From Oopsacas minuta (Eukaryota; Porifera; Hexactinellida; Lyssacinosida; Leucopsacidae), in the NCBI GenBank assembly GCA_024704765.1, contig JAKMXF010000321.1, forward strand, positions 1 to 64,000: a stretch of 64,000 nucleotides of DNA. The letters run 5' to 3'. The notes below the pieces were generated by a model, which was given only the letters and a program-made list of their open reading frames with translations, was not told the DNA's origin and ran no database searches. Shown here piece by piece: positions 13,120-23,915 of this stretch; the stretch's first letter is position 1; each line of letters opens with the position of its first letter. Position numbers and translations under genes: made by a program.

Positions 13120-14115
13120 ATGAACTCAACCTGTATATTCACAGAAGAGGGGTACTGCATAGCTCTAGAGGTGATAAGAAGAATGATTGGTACCATATCG
13201 GTCCTGTCTAGCATATTTATTCTCGGATTAATCTTTCTATTCAGGAGATATGAATTCACTTCACAGAGACTTATCATGTATTTAGTAACAGCTACACTAT
13301 TTGACGCCCTGGCGTATGCAGTAGGAGGATCAGTAATCCGGACTTCTGTCCTCTGTACAATAGATGGATTCTACCTCTCTCTAGCTGACTGGGGTGTGGT
13401 GGTGTGGGTGTGTAACATAACTGTTAATCTCTTCTGGAATGTGGTAGTCCTCAGACCCACCAATCGTTACTTTGAAGTATTCTACATTTGTTCAGGGATA
13501 GTTGTGCCAATATTCTTTGGATTATTTCCATTCATCCATAATTCGTACGGACCAGCGGGTCAATGGTGTTGGATATTAGGGGAAACTACTACAGGACAGA
13601 TTTTAAGATTCCTCACATGGTACATTCCTATATGGCTAATTATTCCGGGATTATTCATAGTATTCTTGGTTATCATAATCAAGCTGTCCTGGGAGGTTAG
13701 GAGATGGGATCCTTATAACCCTGCCTCTGACAGATACAGAGATCTAATCCGTAAGGAGATCAAGCCTCTGATCCTCTACCCTCTGGTCTTCCTTCTCCTA
13801 AATGTGTTCCCCTCCATTAACAGGATACAGAACTCTATAGCCTCTGACAACCCAATATTTACACTATATATCCTACATTCCTTTAGTAGCTCGTTGTTAG
13901 GTTTAGGATGTACATTCATTTTTGTAATAAACAGAGAAACATTGAAAGATCTTAAATGGACAAACTTCAAACAGACCCTCTTGACAAGATTCAAGCCCCG
14001 TGGTAAAGTTGTGGAATTTGACGCCAGCTGTGAGAAACAGGTGAATGAGCACTCAGTAGAGGTAAACAAGACCTCTCTTGTCCAACAGGAGACTACAGAG
14101 GGTCCCATGTGTTAA
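13120..14115 (+). CDS. Seven-transmembrane receptor, cAMP-receptor/GPR157-like, copy A
   Basis: An intronless 331-residue ORF with a short Cys-containing N-terminus and seven hydrophobic segments. A WCWI motif sits before TM5 and KLSWEVRRWDPYNP forms intracellular loop 3. This arrangement resembles the cAMP-receptor-like/GPR157 group rather than rhodopsin-class receptors (no DRY or NPxxY seen). The C-tail is Lys/Glu-rich and ends EGPMC. Ligand unknown. It starts 90 bp after the PH gene and is nearly identical to copy B at 14996 up to TM7. Family placement is by motif memory and needs a profile search. Confidence 0.72.
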   Translation: MNSTCIFTEEGYCIALEVIRRMIGTISVLSSIFILGLIFLFRRYEFTSQRLIMYLVTATLFDALAYAVGGSVIRTSVLCTIDGFYLSLADWGVVVWVCNITVNLFWNVVVLRPTNRYFEVFYICSGIVVPIFFGLFPFIHNSYGPAGQWCWILGETTTGQILRFLTWYIPIWLIIPGLFIVFLVIIIKLSWEVRRWDPYNPASDRYRDLIRKEIKPLILYPLVFLLLNVFPSINRIQNSIASDNPIFTLYILHSFSSSLLGLGCTFIFVINRETLKDLKWTNFKQTLLTRFKPRGKVVEFDASCEKQVNEHSVEVNKTSLVQQETTEGPMC

Positions 14116-14995
14116 TTAATTTAATTAAGGACTGATACGAAGGTGTTTGGGATGTTAGGAATTCCAATTTGCTAGAATTAAGCGATTATGTTTGTGGAAA
14201 TTGTGAGATATTTTATATAAATAATCAAATATGTCAGCTGACAAACTGGTAGCGTAGTTTAGGTGTCACAATATGATTAAATATATAAGTATAAGATGGA
14301 ATTCTATGCACACGATTACCCGGATAACCGTTCAAACCAAATCTATAATCCTTTGAAATTATTTGCCAAAAGGTGTGAAAAATAGATTAATCATATGATA
14401 AATATTGATATACACAAAGAGCGCAATAGAGGCATAAATATACAATGAACCAGGGATGAGGTTGATCCAAAGAATAAGAATTTATACACAGAAGCTACTC
14501 ATATATTTTGTATTAGCTCCATAGGACTGTAACCAAACGCAGGACTTGAGTTCTTCCCAGAACCCCCCGCCTATGCTTGGATAATATGAGAGGACAGAAT
14601 AATCAGAGAAGAATGAAACTATGAAGTTTGTGTTTCGGTTTAGTGAATTTATAATAAACAAGGCAGTACTAACAGGAAGATCAATAAATTTGAATAAATC
14701 TCCTTGCTACTGCCTTGAATAATAGCAGACACAAATCCAGGAAAGTGTTAGGTATATAATATAAAACAAAGGGTGACTGTATGCCATGAACTATGAATTG
14801 ACTTGAATAATAGAATACACAAATCAAATAGTGGAATAAACGACACATTTAGTAGCAAATATAAATATAATGCATGACAACCAAATGGTTGCTAGGAATG
14901 GAATTATAATTAAACTCACCCAATATTAGAAATAATATAACTCTTAAACCTGAGAAGTCTTATATTTATGGAATTGTTAATTAGATTAGTTCCAA
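14116..14995. other. Intergenic spacer between the two duplicated receptors
   Basis: About 880 bp with no open frame of note. It holds two AGGTGT-type words (14261 and 14371). I see no clear similarity to the region upstream of copy A beyond the last ~25 bases before the ATG. Confidence 0.6.
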
Positions 14996-15982
14996 TTGAA
15001 AATGAACTCAACCTGTATATTCACAGAAGAGGGGTACTGCATAGCTCTAGAGGTGATAAGAAGAATGATTGGTACCATATCGGTCCTGTCTAGCATATTT
15101 ATTCTCGGATTAATCTTTCAATTCAGGAGATATGAATTCACTTCACAGAGACTTATCATGTACTTAGTAACAGCTACACTATTTGACGCCCTGGCGTATG
15201 CAGTAGGAGGATCAGTAATCCGGACCTCTGTCCTCTGTACAATAGATGGATTCTACCTCTCTCTAGCTGACTGGGGTGTGGTGGTGTGGGTGTGTAACAT
15301 AACTGTTAATCTCTTCTGGAATGTGGTAGTCCTCAGACCCACCAATCGTTACTTTGAAGTATTCTACATTTGTTCAGGGATAGTTGTGCCAATATTCTTT
15401 GGAATATTTCCATTCATCGATAATTCGTACGGACCAGCGGGTCAATGGTGTTGGATATTAGGGACAACTACTACAGGACAGATTTTAAGATTCCTCACAT
15501 GGTATATTCCTATATGGCTAATTATTCCGGGATTATTCATAGTATTCTTGGTTATCATAATCAAGCTGTCCTGGGAGGTTAGGAGATGGGATCCTTATAA
15601 CCCTGCCTCTGACAGATACAGAGATCTAATCCGTAGGGAGATCAAACCTCTGATCCTCTACCCTCTGGTCTTCCTTCTCCTAAATGTGTTCCCCTCCATT
15701 AACAGGATACAGAATGCTATAGCCCCTGACAACCCAATATTTACACTATATATCCTACATTCCTTTAGTAGTCCGTTGCTAGGGGCAGGCTGTACACTAA
15801 TTTTCGTTGTGAACAGAGATACTTTGAAGGAACTAAAGTGGTCCAATTTCAGACAGACTCTGCTGACTAGGTTTAACTCACGCGGGAAAGTTATGGAGTT
15901 TAACGCAGAGGGAGATGTCGTAGAGAGAGACCACTCAGTGGAGATTAGCACCCCTGGGAGCTCTCCCTATACCAAGTTCTAA
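14996..15982 (+). CDS. Seven-transmembrane receptor, cAMP-receptor/GPR157-like, copy B
   Basis: A 328-residue intronless tandem paralog of copy A. The family-matching start is the second Met (MNSTCIFTEEG) at 15002. From there to LHSFSS in TM7 only about seven residues differ (for example LIFQF vs LIFLF, GIFPFIDN vs GLFPFIHN, LGTTTTG vs LGETTTG). From TM7 onward the two diverge sharply, ending in STPGSSPYTKF here. The pattern points to recent duplication or gene conversion of the first ~790 bp of the coding region. Function as for copy A: a membrane receptor of unknown ligand. Confidence 0.72.
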   Translation: MKMNSTCIFTEEGYCIALEVIRRMIGTISVLSSIFILGLIFQFRRYEFTSQRLIMYLVTATLFDALAYAVGGSVIRTSVLCTIDGFYLSLADWGVVVWVCNITVNLFWNVVVLRPTNRYFEVFYICSGIVVPIFFGIFPFIDNSYGPAGQWCWILGTTTTGQILRFLTWYIPIWLIIPGLFIVFLVIIIKLSWEVRRWDPYNPASDRYRDLIRREIKPLILYPLVFLLLNVFPSINRIQNAIAPDNPIFTLYILHSFSSPLLGAGCTLIFVVNRDTLKELKWSNFRQTLLTRFNSRGKVMEFNAEGDVVERDHSVEISTPGSSPYTKF

Positions 15983-16206
15983 CGAACAGCTGATTCGTGA
16001 ATTATAATATTAAATTTACATAAATTCTTACCTCTTTTTGTTGTTATTTGTGATAATTCTAGAATTCAGTTTGTTTGTTAATGTAAATTCTGTCATAAGT
16101 TATGAGATAAAATAGAAATAAAATGAAACCATAATTGAAACTGAAACCATAAGGCCTATTAATAATCAGCCACCATAGAATAACGCATTCTGATTGGTTA
16201 GTTAGA

Positions 16207-19076
16207 ATGATCAATAAGATAAGAGAAGTGGGAGGTAAGCTTAAAGAGCGCAGCCAATCAATTCTCTCCCTTTCAGGATCAGAAAGTGGCGCCTCCTACC
16301 ATGGTTACGGATTCCTTTGTCCGGAATGTAAACAGAGCTTCCCAGAGTCTGAGACTCTTCAATCTCATTGGCTAGCTTGTATGAGTAAGGATTGCGACAC
16401 ATTTGTGCCACAAAATGACACTTTAGGTAAAGAATAACTCTGTGAATTGATTGGTTAATAATATTCGTGTTGTAGATATGGAAAATATGGAAATCGAAGA
16501 CATAAAAGATTTGTTGACACAAACAAGAAAAGAAAATAAAATATTACATCACAATAATCAGGAAATAATCAGGAAATCGGGCGCCATTTGTTCAGAAGTG
16601 GCACGGTTACAGAACCAATTAGAAGATGAGACACTTAAGAGTACAAGTTTACAAGAAATGAGTGTAGTTCTACAAGAAACATATCTAGCACAGGTTAGAA
16701 CATTCCTTACACATAGAATCGTAGTTAGGGAGTTATTAACAGGTTAAAAGGAATGAGGAGTTCTGTCAGCTGTTGGAGCAGCGGAGCATGGAGAGTCCTG
16801 ATGATGTACATGTCCTCACCAAGGAGTTGTCACGTCTCCATGCCACATTATCTGAGAAGGAGGCTGAATGGGAGAGTAGAGCTGACAGCCAATCAGATCA
16901 CCGTATTCAGGTATGTAATTACAGTAGATAAATTGAAAAAAGAATAATATCGTGAGGTGTGAATATTTATAACAGCTGATCTTATAAAAATATCCACTGT
17001 ACATATGTTCTTATAACTTGTACCCACTATACACTGCTAGATTGAGAGGTGTCAGAGAGCTTTGACAGATAAACAGCTGGAGGTAGGTAAACTGACCAAT
17101 CAGATTAAAGAACTGGTTACTGCTAGTAATCAGCTGACTGAACAGCTGACCAATCAAAAAGCAGAGACAAACAAACTAATAATGGAGAAAGAATTCAACC
17201 AAACAAATGTTCAGATATCTGATCAGCTGGAGAGGTGTTTGGCGGCTGTATCAGCCGATAAACAGGAAATATTTGAGAAAATAGGAACTGAGGCATTGAG
17301 TGGCGCGTTAAGTGACAGAATGGTACAACAGATCCAATCAGATTTGAGTGAATCTAGAATGCTAACACAGCTGGAAAGAGAATCAGCTGATCAGAGAGAA
17401 CAACAGCTGATTGATCGACAAACTAATGAGACTAGAGAGAGAGAAATACAGCTGACAGAACTAAGGAATAAGAATGAAACTCTGAGAGAAGGTAAATATC
17501 TAAAAAAAGAATATATAGTTTTGAGTATATATGTTGCTAGGGAATGAACAGCTGAGAATTGAGGTGTTAACGAGTAAACAAAGAGAAACAGAATTGACCA
17601 ATCAAATACAAGTACTGAGAGAGGAACAGACCAATCAGCTTACAGCATCCAATCAGAAATCAGCTCATCAACAGGTTAGCTAATTAATAAACTAACCAAT
17701 CATATATCAGTTCTATTTATAGAAACTACTGACAGAATTAACAGCTGATAAACAGCTGATTGAGAATAAACTAGCTCAAGAACAGAGCAAGAGCAGAGAT
17801 CTAGAGGTAACCAATCAGATTATGTCGTATATTAGGAGCTGATTAACAGCTGTTTGTAGTTAGAGCTAGAAACAGCGCGAACAGACTTCATAGAATTAAA
17901 CCGATTGATTGATGAGAAAGAGCGGGAATTAGAGAGGACCATTTCCAGAGCCCAAAAATCTGAAGAGGACCTGAATAACACATTAGAACTAAAGAAGTCT
18001 CTGTCTAATCAGATTCTAGAGATGGATTGTGTAACCCAGGAGCTGAGAGATCAGCTGGAAGCTAAGAATAACAGCTGTTCAGAGCAGGAGAAGGAAATTG
18101 ATAGGCTTATAGAGCTAACCAATCAAATGTCAGAGCAGCTGGAGGCTGGGAGAGATGAAATAAAGAAACAAACAGAGGAACATGAAAGTGTTAAGTCACT
18201 ATTAATAGAACAGAAACTGGAATTACAGAATAGAATATCATTGGTTGAAAATTTGTGCGAGGGATTAGAATCACAGCTGACTACTGAGAAGAAAGAGAAA
18301 GCAATCCGATTGGCTAATCTGCAAAAAGAATTACAGCAGTCTCAAGATACAGCAGATAAATTAAACAACCAATCAAATGCTCTGAAAGAGGCGCTAGAAA
18401 AAGAGAAGACACTCAGTCAACTGACTAGAACTAATCTACAACAGGACATAAGGTAACCAATCAGCTGTATTGTATAATTTCCTTAATATGAATATATTGG
18501 TGTTCGTATTCACGAGGTTACACTGTAATTAGCTCGCTACGTGATGACGTCAGAGCTGGAGAGGTCAAGAGGACAGATCTCCAGGATAAATTGGATTCTC
18601 AGTTCGGACGTATGGCAGTGTTAGACGCTAAGTTACAGAGTATGAGAGAGGAGAACCAAGATTTGATTGGTCAACAGATACAGAGAGATGAGAGTATTGA
18701 AGAGTATAAACAGAAAATACACAAATTAGAAGTAAACAATTAAATAATAAACAAAACCAGCTGATTGTTACTAATTTAATTAATTATATAGATAGAGCTA
18801 GGAGACACAAAAAGTGCACTATACGAGTTGGCACAAGAGAACCAGAAACAGGCGATAAAAGAAGCGCGGATAGCAGACCGGAAGTGGCAGGAAGACACAC
18901 TTGCTGTGTCCTGTAATGAGTGTCACAAAAAGTTTTCACTGTCTATAAGAAAGCACCACTGCCGTGGATGCGGACAGATTTACTGTCAAGATTGTACCCA
19001 GAAGCAAGCTGACCTTCCTGGTTACAAAACCAGGGTTAGGGTATGTGAGAACTGTTACAAGGAAAGATATAATTAA
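16207..19076 (+). CDS. EEA1: EEA1-like early-endosome tether (C2H2 finger, coiled coil, FYVE)
   Basis: Nine exons: 16207-16426, 16476-16693, 16743-16910, 17056-17491, ~17548-17675, ~17701-17808, ~17859-18452, ~18533-18730 and ~18792-19076. The N-terminus has FLCPECKQSFPESETLQSHW, a C2H2 finger in the position of EEA1's Rab5-binding finger. The middle is a long Gln/Glu/Leu-rich coiled coil. The C-terminus is a complete FYVE domain: RKWQED (WxxD), RKHHCRGCG (R+HHCR) and RVCENC (RVC), with paired zinc-binding cysteines. Finger plus coiled coil plus terminal FYVE is the EEA1 order; the coil is much shorter than the ~1400-residue vertebrate protein. It should tether early endosomes via Rab5 and PI3P. 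Confidence 0.87.
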
Positions 19077-19206
19077 ACTGTATATTATATGAATATGGAA
19101 CTGAAACTAACTATATAGTACTGGTTATAGGGAATAGAATGACCAATCAGATATCGGGTAACGGTCTGGTATAAATAGGGTAAAATACAAAAATAATAAA
19201 ATTAAA

Positions 19207-22200
19207 ATGAACTCACAGACCGTTTATGAAGAGATAGTGTTACCCACTAGAGAGTACAGAGAGTACAATCCGAGCAGAGAGACCCGGGAGTCCAATAATC
19301 CTGTCCTCAGAGACAACTTCACACCTAAAGATAATAAATCAAACAATAAAGTATTGAATTATCCAGAAATAGAGATTGTTAAGAAAAATGAATTCACACA
19401 GATTTATAAACCAAACTCAAAAGAACCATTACCAGAACCAAGAGAGCCAGTTCCGGAACCTATACAAGAACCAGCTGTTGAGGAACAGAAGGTGTTAATG
19501 AGGAAATCCCGCACTTTAGAACACAAACAGCTGGGGAATAGGCGGTCATCTGTGAGGAATATAACTCAAATATTCGAGGAAAAGACAGCTCAGAAATCAA
19601 AGTCTTTTACATTAAATAGAATTTCTAATAAAGATAAAAACAGACGGACTTCTGTCAGAGAATTCGCTAGACTATTTGACTCTATGGCACAGGATAATTG
19701 TACAGATCAGCTGATTAACACCTCATTAACAAGAAGTACATCTTATCATAAGTAAGTAACAGTGGCATACAGTATATACCGGTTCTCATATATTCCTGTA
19801 TATTTATACCGGTTGTTGGTGTTCATATAATCTGTACTATAATGCATTGTTCTTATAGGAAGCAGGATATAATGAGGACAGCTACAAACTATATCAACTT
19901 TGAGACAGTTTATTCAGGACCCTCCTCCGCTAGAGATTCTCCTCAGCTGTATATGAACATATCTCCATCTTCCCCGCTCAAAACAAGTACCAGTAACTAT
20001 GAAAACTGGACCATACGGGAGAACAGTCCCACTTATGGAAATATTTCCCCGCCTAAACGCTATACTCCGTCATTAGGTGATCCATATGGTAAGTGACATA
20101 AAAATATGTAATATGAATAAATGAATGACAACATTCCATTGTAGAAGAAGTGTTTCCAATGAAATACAAGAAAATACCAGAAACCGGCGAAATAGTAAAA
20201 TCAAATTCCAATTATACATTCTCAATGGATTCCATGAGTCCTGTACCAACCAATCATTATAGAGCTTTATCACAGTCATCTCTACTACAAGAGTTAACCT
20301 ATCCAAAGCTAGAGCAAGTAGGATCAGCTGAGAGACAAGAACCAGAATTCAAGAAGCCACGAGCTGAAACAATAGCAACCATTAGAATGGAGGAGAGTCA
20401 AACAGCTGTAGGTAAATTTCCTGTCACATTCCATCGCACAGAACTAGCGGATTCTTACGGTTACAACTCATCCAATCAGATATCAGGATTACTAATGACT
20501 GTGTATAGGACACATGTGAACTTTACTGGAGATTATTTGGGGAAATTACCCGCCAATATTATGCTAATGGACATATTAATGTTCCAACAGGACCCAGAGG
20601 ACAACCGGCTCCTTAATCTTATTGTTAAGACAGGGAATGAATTCCAATCTCACATATTCTCGTCTCCTAGCAACCAAATAGATGATGTACTAGCTTGTTT
20701 GCGAGAGGCAGTTTCTGAAGAAAAGGTAAGTCATGTGTTTCTTAAAATTATTCTTTTAATATGGAACTAACACCTGTAGACCTCATCCTTACAAAGTTCA
20801 GATTCAGAAGAGTACTTCGCACTTCTCCTGGGATGTATACCTGTCACTTCTGCCACTGGCAAAGTGGCACAAGGAGTGGAGAAAATATTTGCGACACATA
20901 AACTCAGCCAATCCGTACAAGTCAGACTAGACGTGAGAGATGGTAAGAAATTAGCCAATAGAATACGCGGAATTAGTGAATAAACAGCTGGGAAATGCGA
21001 ATAATTCAAAAATGGTTAGAGAATATTGGTTCTATCATAGCAACGTAAAGTTATAGAAGGAATGGGATCTTATAAACACATATTTTTTCATGATGAAAGC
21101 AAATTTATTCAGAATTCCTTAATGAAACTAATCGGATTAGTGCGAAAGTTAGTACTTAAACCATTTCTCTAAAATAATTAAACATTTCTGACAAATATGA
21201 AGTCACTTACATGGCAACAGGACACACACAAAGGAATTTCTAATTAGAAATAATTTAGAGAGATAGCACAATCATATTTTAGGCGGGCTATAAAGGAAGG
21301 AATTTGATTGGATGAATAAATTACTAGAAAAGGCAATAATTGATTGGTTGGGTAATATTTCTAAAAATATATTTATTATTTAATTTTGTAAAAAATCATT
21401 TCTATAACAAACAAACTAAGGAATGTAACTAAAAGGAGTAAAATAATATTCTATGAATAAATATAAATTGGAATCTGTACTGACACCAAAATATATTGAA
21501 TGTGACACAAAATTGGAGTAACTAACAGTGTCGATCTATAGAGGTGTCAGATCGGATACCCCGTCACCCAAGAAATGAGATATTAAATTAACCTCAGAAT
21601 GTATGTAAGAGTGTCACTTAAAAGAATGTGTTGACCAGATTCTAATTTTAGAATTTATGAATATAATGCAATAATTCCATCGCTAAAAAATAGATAATCA
21701 GACGCTTACTCCACCAATCAGATGTTAGGAAAATGGATTCATAATTCTATAGATTCGAGCTTTAACATAGGTGAATATTAGGTGTTATAATTGTGTCCAT
21801 CTAGGATTAATAATGTATCCATTCGGGCGCTCACAGAGCTTATGTGCGTACAAACATGAACAGGTTAAAGGTGTCGCTGTCTGGGAGAAGGACTCAAGGG
21901 TGCTTGGAATTGTTACACAAATAAAGGCGAGTAAATTCATATGTTATGCAGTGAGGTTCAATCGAACCAATCAACTGCAATCAGCCTTCACAAGTATTCG
22001 ACACTATTGTAAAGGAGAAGTGGCAGAGGAAAAAAAGAAAAATGTAAGTAACCGACAATATTGACACCTCTAGAATGTGACACATTTTGACATAATTTGA
22101 ATATAGGCTTGGTATATGAACTTAATTTCAAAATCTAAAATCAAATCTCAAAGCAACTCAGAAGGAAATTCCAGATCCTCTACCCCCGTCGATCAAATAG

Positions 22201-22592
22201 ACCCCGACACTTTCACACTTCTATATCTGGGTACTACACAAACTGACTACCGAAACTTTTCTCCGGAATGCATACTACATGAACATAGCAACCTAATAGA
22301 AGGAAAGAATGTGTTAGAAATGGTAGCACCAGCTCCTACAACTATCTTGAATGTATTGGACAATTCTCTGAGACTTACGGACAGAGATAAGGTCCACTTT
22401 AGGAAGAGAGTCTATCAGAGACGAATGGTGGTGGCGTGTCTAGCTGCTACCGGAAGTGACAATCTTATCGGTCTAGTGACAGAGCGACCCGGAACTAACG
22501 ATCTTAAATGCTCCATATTCAGACCTCTCTTCTCAGAAGCGGGACAGGTCGCACAACACGTCACTAACAAACTGAAACTAACTGAATTTTAG
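19207..22592 (+). CDS. Multi-PTB-domain adaptor-like protein
   Basis: Six exons: 19207-19751, 19859-20088, 20145-20725, 20780-20942, 21805-22043 and 22107-22592. The N-terminal ~250 residues are Ser/Thr/Pro-rich with RRSSVRN and RRTSVREF repeats, likely phosphosites. Three PTB/PH-like modules follow. The second is the clearest: EEYFALLLGCIPVTSATG, QSVQVRLDVRDGLIMYPFG and RVLGIVTQ...KFICYAVRF. It is split by the 862-bp intron 20943-21804, and the phase-1 join across it restores the domain, so the two halves are one gene. The third begins FTLLYLGTTQTDY. PTB modules bind NPxY peptides or lipids; the partner is unknown. An ORF-only annotation would report two genes here. I do not recognise the overall family. 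Confidence 0.75.
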
Positions 22593-22935
22593 TTCTATAT
22601 TACTTATACATTCTGTAAATTACTATATTTGATATCAAAAACTGACAAATAGAATTACTTAGCAACAACACAGCTGCAAATCATTGTTGTGTTAACCAAT
22701 CAAAATAGAGCTCTATAACCTATGACCGGAACATGTGACTTTAAATGGTTTTTTAAACATTCCTATTTACATACTTTGTAACCATGAAAAGGTTATTGTA
22801 ACACAATTGACCAGTCAATGAGAAGCTATTTTATGCTATTCACAGGTTTGAGGTCCAATTTATTGAAAGAGGAACAGCTGTTTCATAAGTGTATATAAAT
22901 GACAGAAATATGGTTGATGGCTCAAATACTGAATT
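22593..22935. other. Intergenic DNA upstream of the secreted Thr-rich gene
   Basis: No ORF or RNA gene seen. It contains several CCAAT-type words and an E-box-like cagctg near 22672 and 22875, which could be promoter elements of the gene starting at 22936. Confidence 0.5.
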
Positions 22936-23817
22936 ATGGAATTCATAAACATATTATCACTTGCATTCCTTATCTCCGCTATTGGTTGCTATGCAGAGCT
23001 GAGCTATAATTGCAGCAAAAATAGAATATTTCTGACAGAAGAATTCTCACTCTATTACGACACAATAAACCCAATCCACGAGGTGTTAATCCAAACCTCC
23101 CTCCATCAGCTGAGGAGAGATATAGGAGAGGGGGCTAAAGTGACACGTGTGGACAGGGGACACAATTCTGACCTCCAGGACGGTCAGATAAGACCTAAAC
23201 CTAAGCCTAAACCAATAGCAACAACTAAACACCATCATCCCAATACTAAACAGCATCCAACGACTAAATCCACTCCAAATCCAGAACCACATCCAGTCAC
23301 AACTTCAGCCAACCCAGAACCACATGCAGAGACAACAACAACAGCTGATAGTATAAGTACTACTCCAAGACCTGTACCTGTTAGAACAACAACAACACCA
23401 GAAGGAAGGAGGACAACAACACCTGAAGGGAGAAGGACAACACAAACAACAACACCTGAAGGAAGGAGAACTACACAAACAACAACAACAACACCTGAAG
23501 GAAGGAGAACAACACCAACAACAACACCCGAGCAGAGAAGAACAACACCGCCAGTTACAACAACACCTCCACCATCACAACCAATAGTAATAGACCTTGA
23601 AGTAGAAGTAGAAATGGGGAGAGGAAGCTCATTGGTCCTCTCAATTGACACCCAAGGAAAATATGTAAACGATTTCCTTCTAGTGATTGGTCAGCCGATT
23701 ACCCGCCTAACAGCTAACAGCCTTTTAGGCGCCATAAAAGGTCTGGAGGTGTTGGGACAGCTGATGGGAACCAATCAAAAAGGGGACCGTTACCTCAGAG
23801 AATGTACAGTATTCTAA
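22936..23817 (+). CDS. Secreted mucin-like protein with TTPEGRR repeats
   Basis: A 293-residue intronless ORF. It starts MEFINILSLAFLISAIGCYA, a good signal peptide. Residues ~85-215 are Thr/Pro-rich with a K-P repeat, His-rich stretch and about five copies of TTTPEGRR, so likely heavily O-glycosylated. The C-terminal ~80 residues form a compact region with beta-strand character (IVIDLEVEVEMG, LVLSIDTQGKYV) and cysteine near the end. No transmembrane segment or GPI signal is evident, so it is probably extracellular. Family unknown. The repeats are written in near-identical codons (acaacaacacctgaagg), so length polymorphism is likely. It converges on the M6PR gene, 98 bp away. Confidence 0.72.
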   Translation: MEFINILSLAFLISAIGCYAELSYNCSKNRIFLTEEFSLYYDTINPIHEVLIQTSLHQLRRDIGEGAKVTRVDRGHNSDLQDGQIRPKPKPKPIATTKHHHPNTKQHPTTKSTPNPEPHPVTTSANPEPHAETTTTADSISTTPRPVPVRTTTTPEGRRTTTPEGRRTTQTTTPEGRRTTQTTTTTPEGRRTTPTTTPEQRRTTPPVTTTPPPSQPIVIDLEVEVEMGRGSSLVLSIDTQGKYVNDFLLVIGQPITRLTANSLLGAIKGLEVLGQLMGTNQKGDRYLRECTVF

Positions 23818-23915
23818 CTGACCAATCAAAGACTGTGTGTGATAGTTTAATAATAATAATGATAATATTTATATAATAATACTGACATTTGATTGGTTAA
23901 TAATATCACTCTATT

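Noticed and set aside
21771-22064. Separate gene starting just upstream of the second PTB half
   Set aside because: The first in-frame ATG lies inside the PTB fold, and an acceptor at 21803-21804 joins it in phase to the exon ending at 20942.
23086-23651. Two minus-strand ORFs opposite the Thr-rich secreted gene
   Set aside because: Low-complexity antisense of the repeats; no signal peptide or domain.
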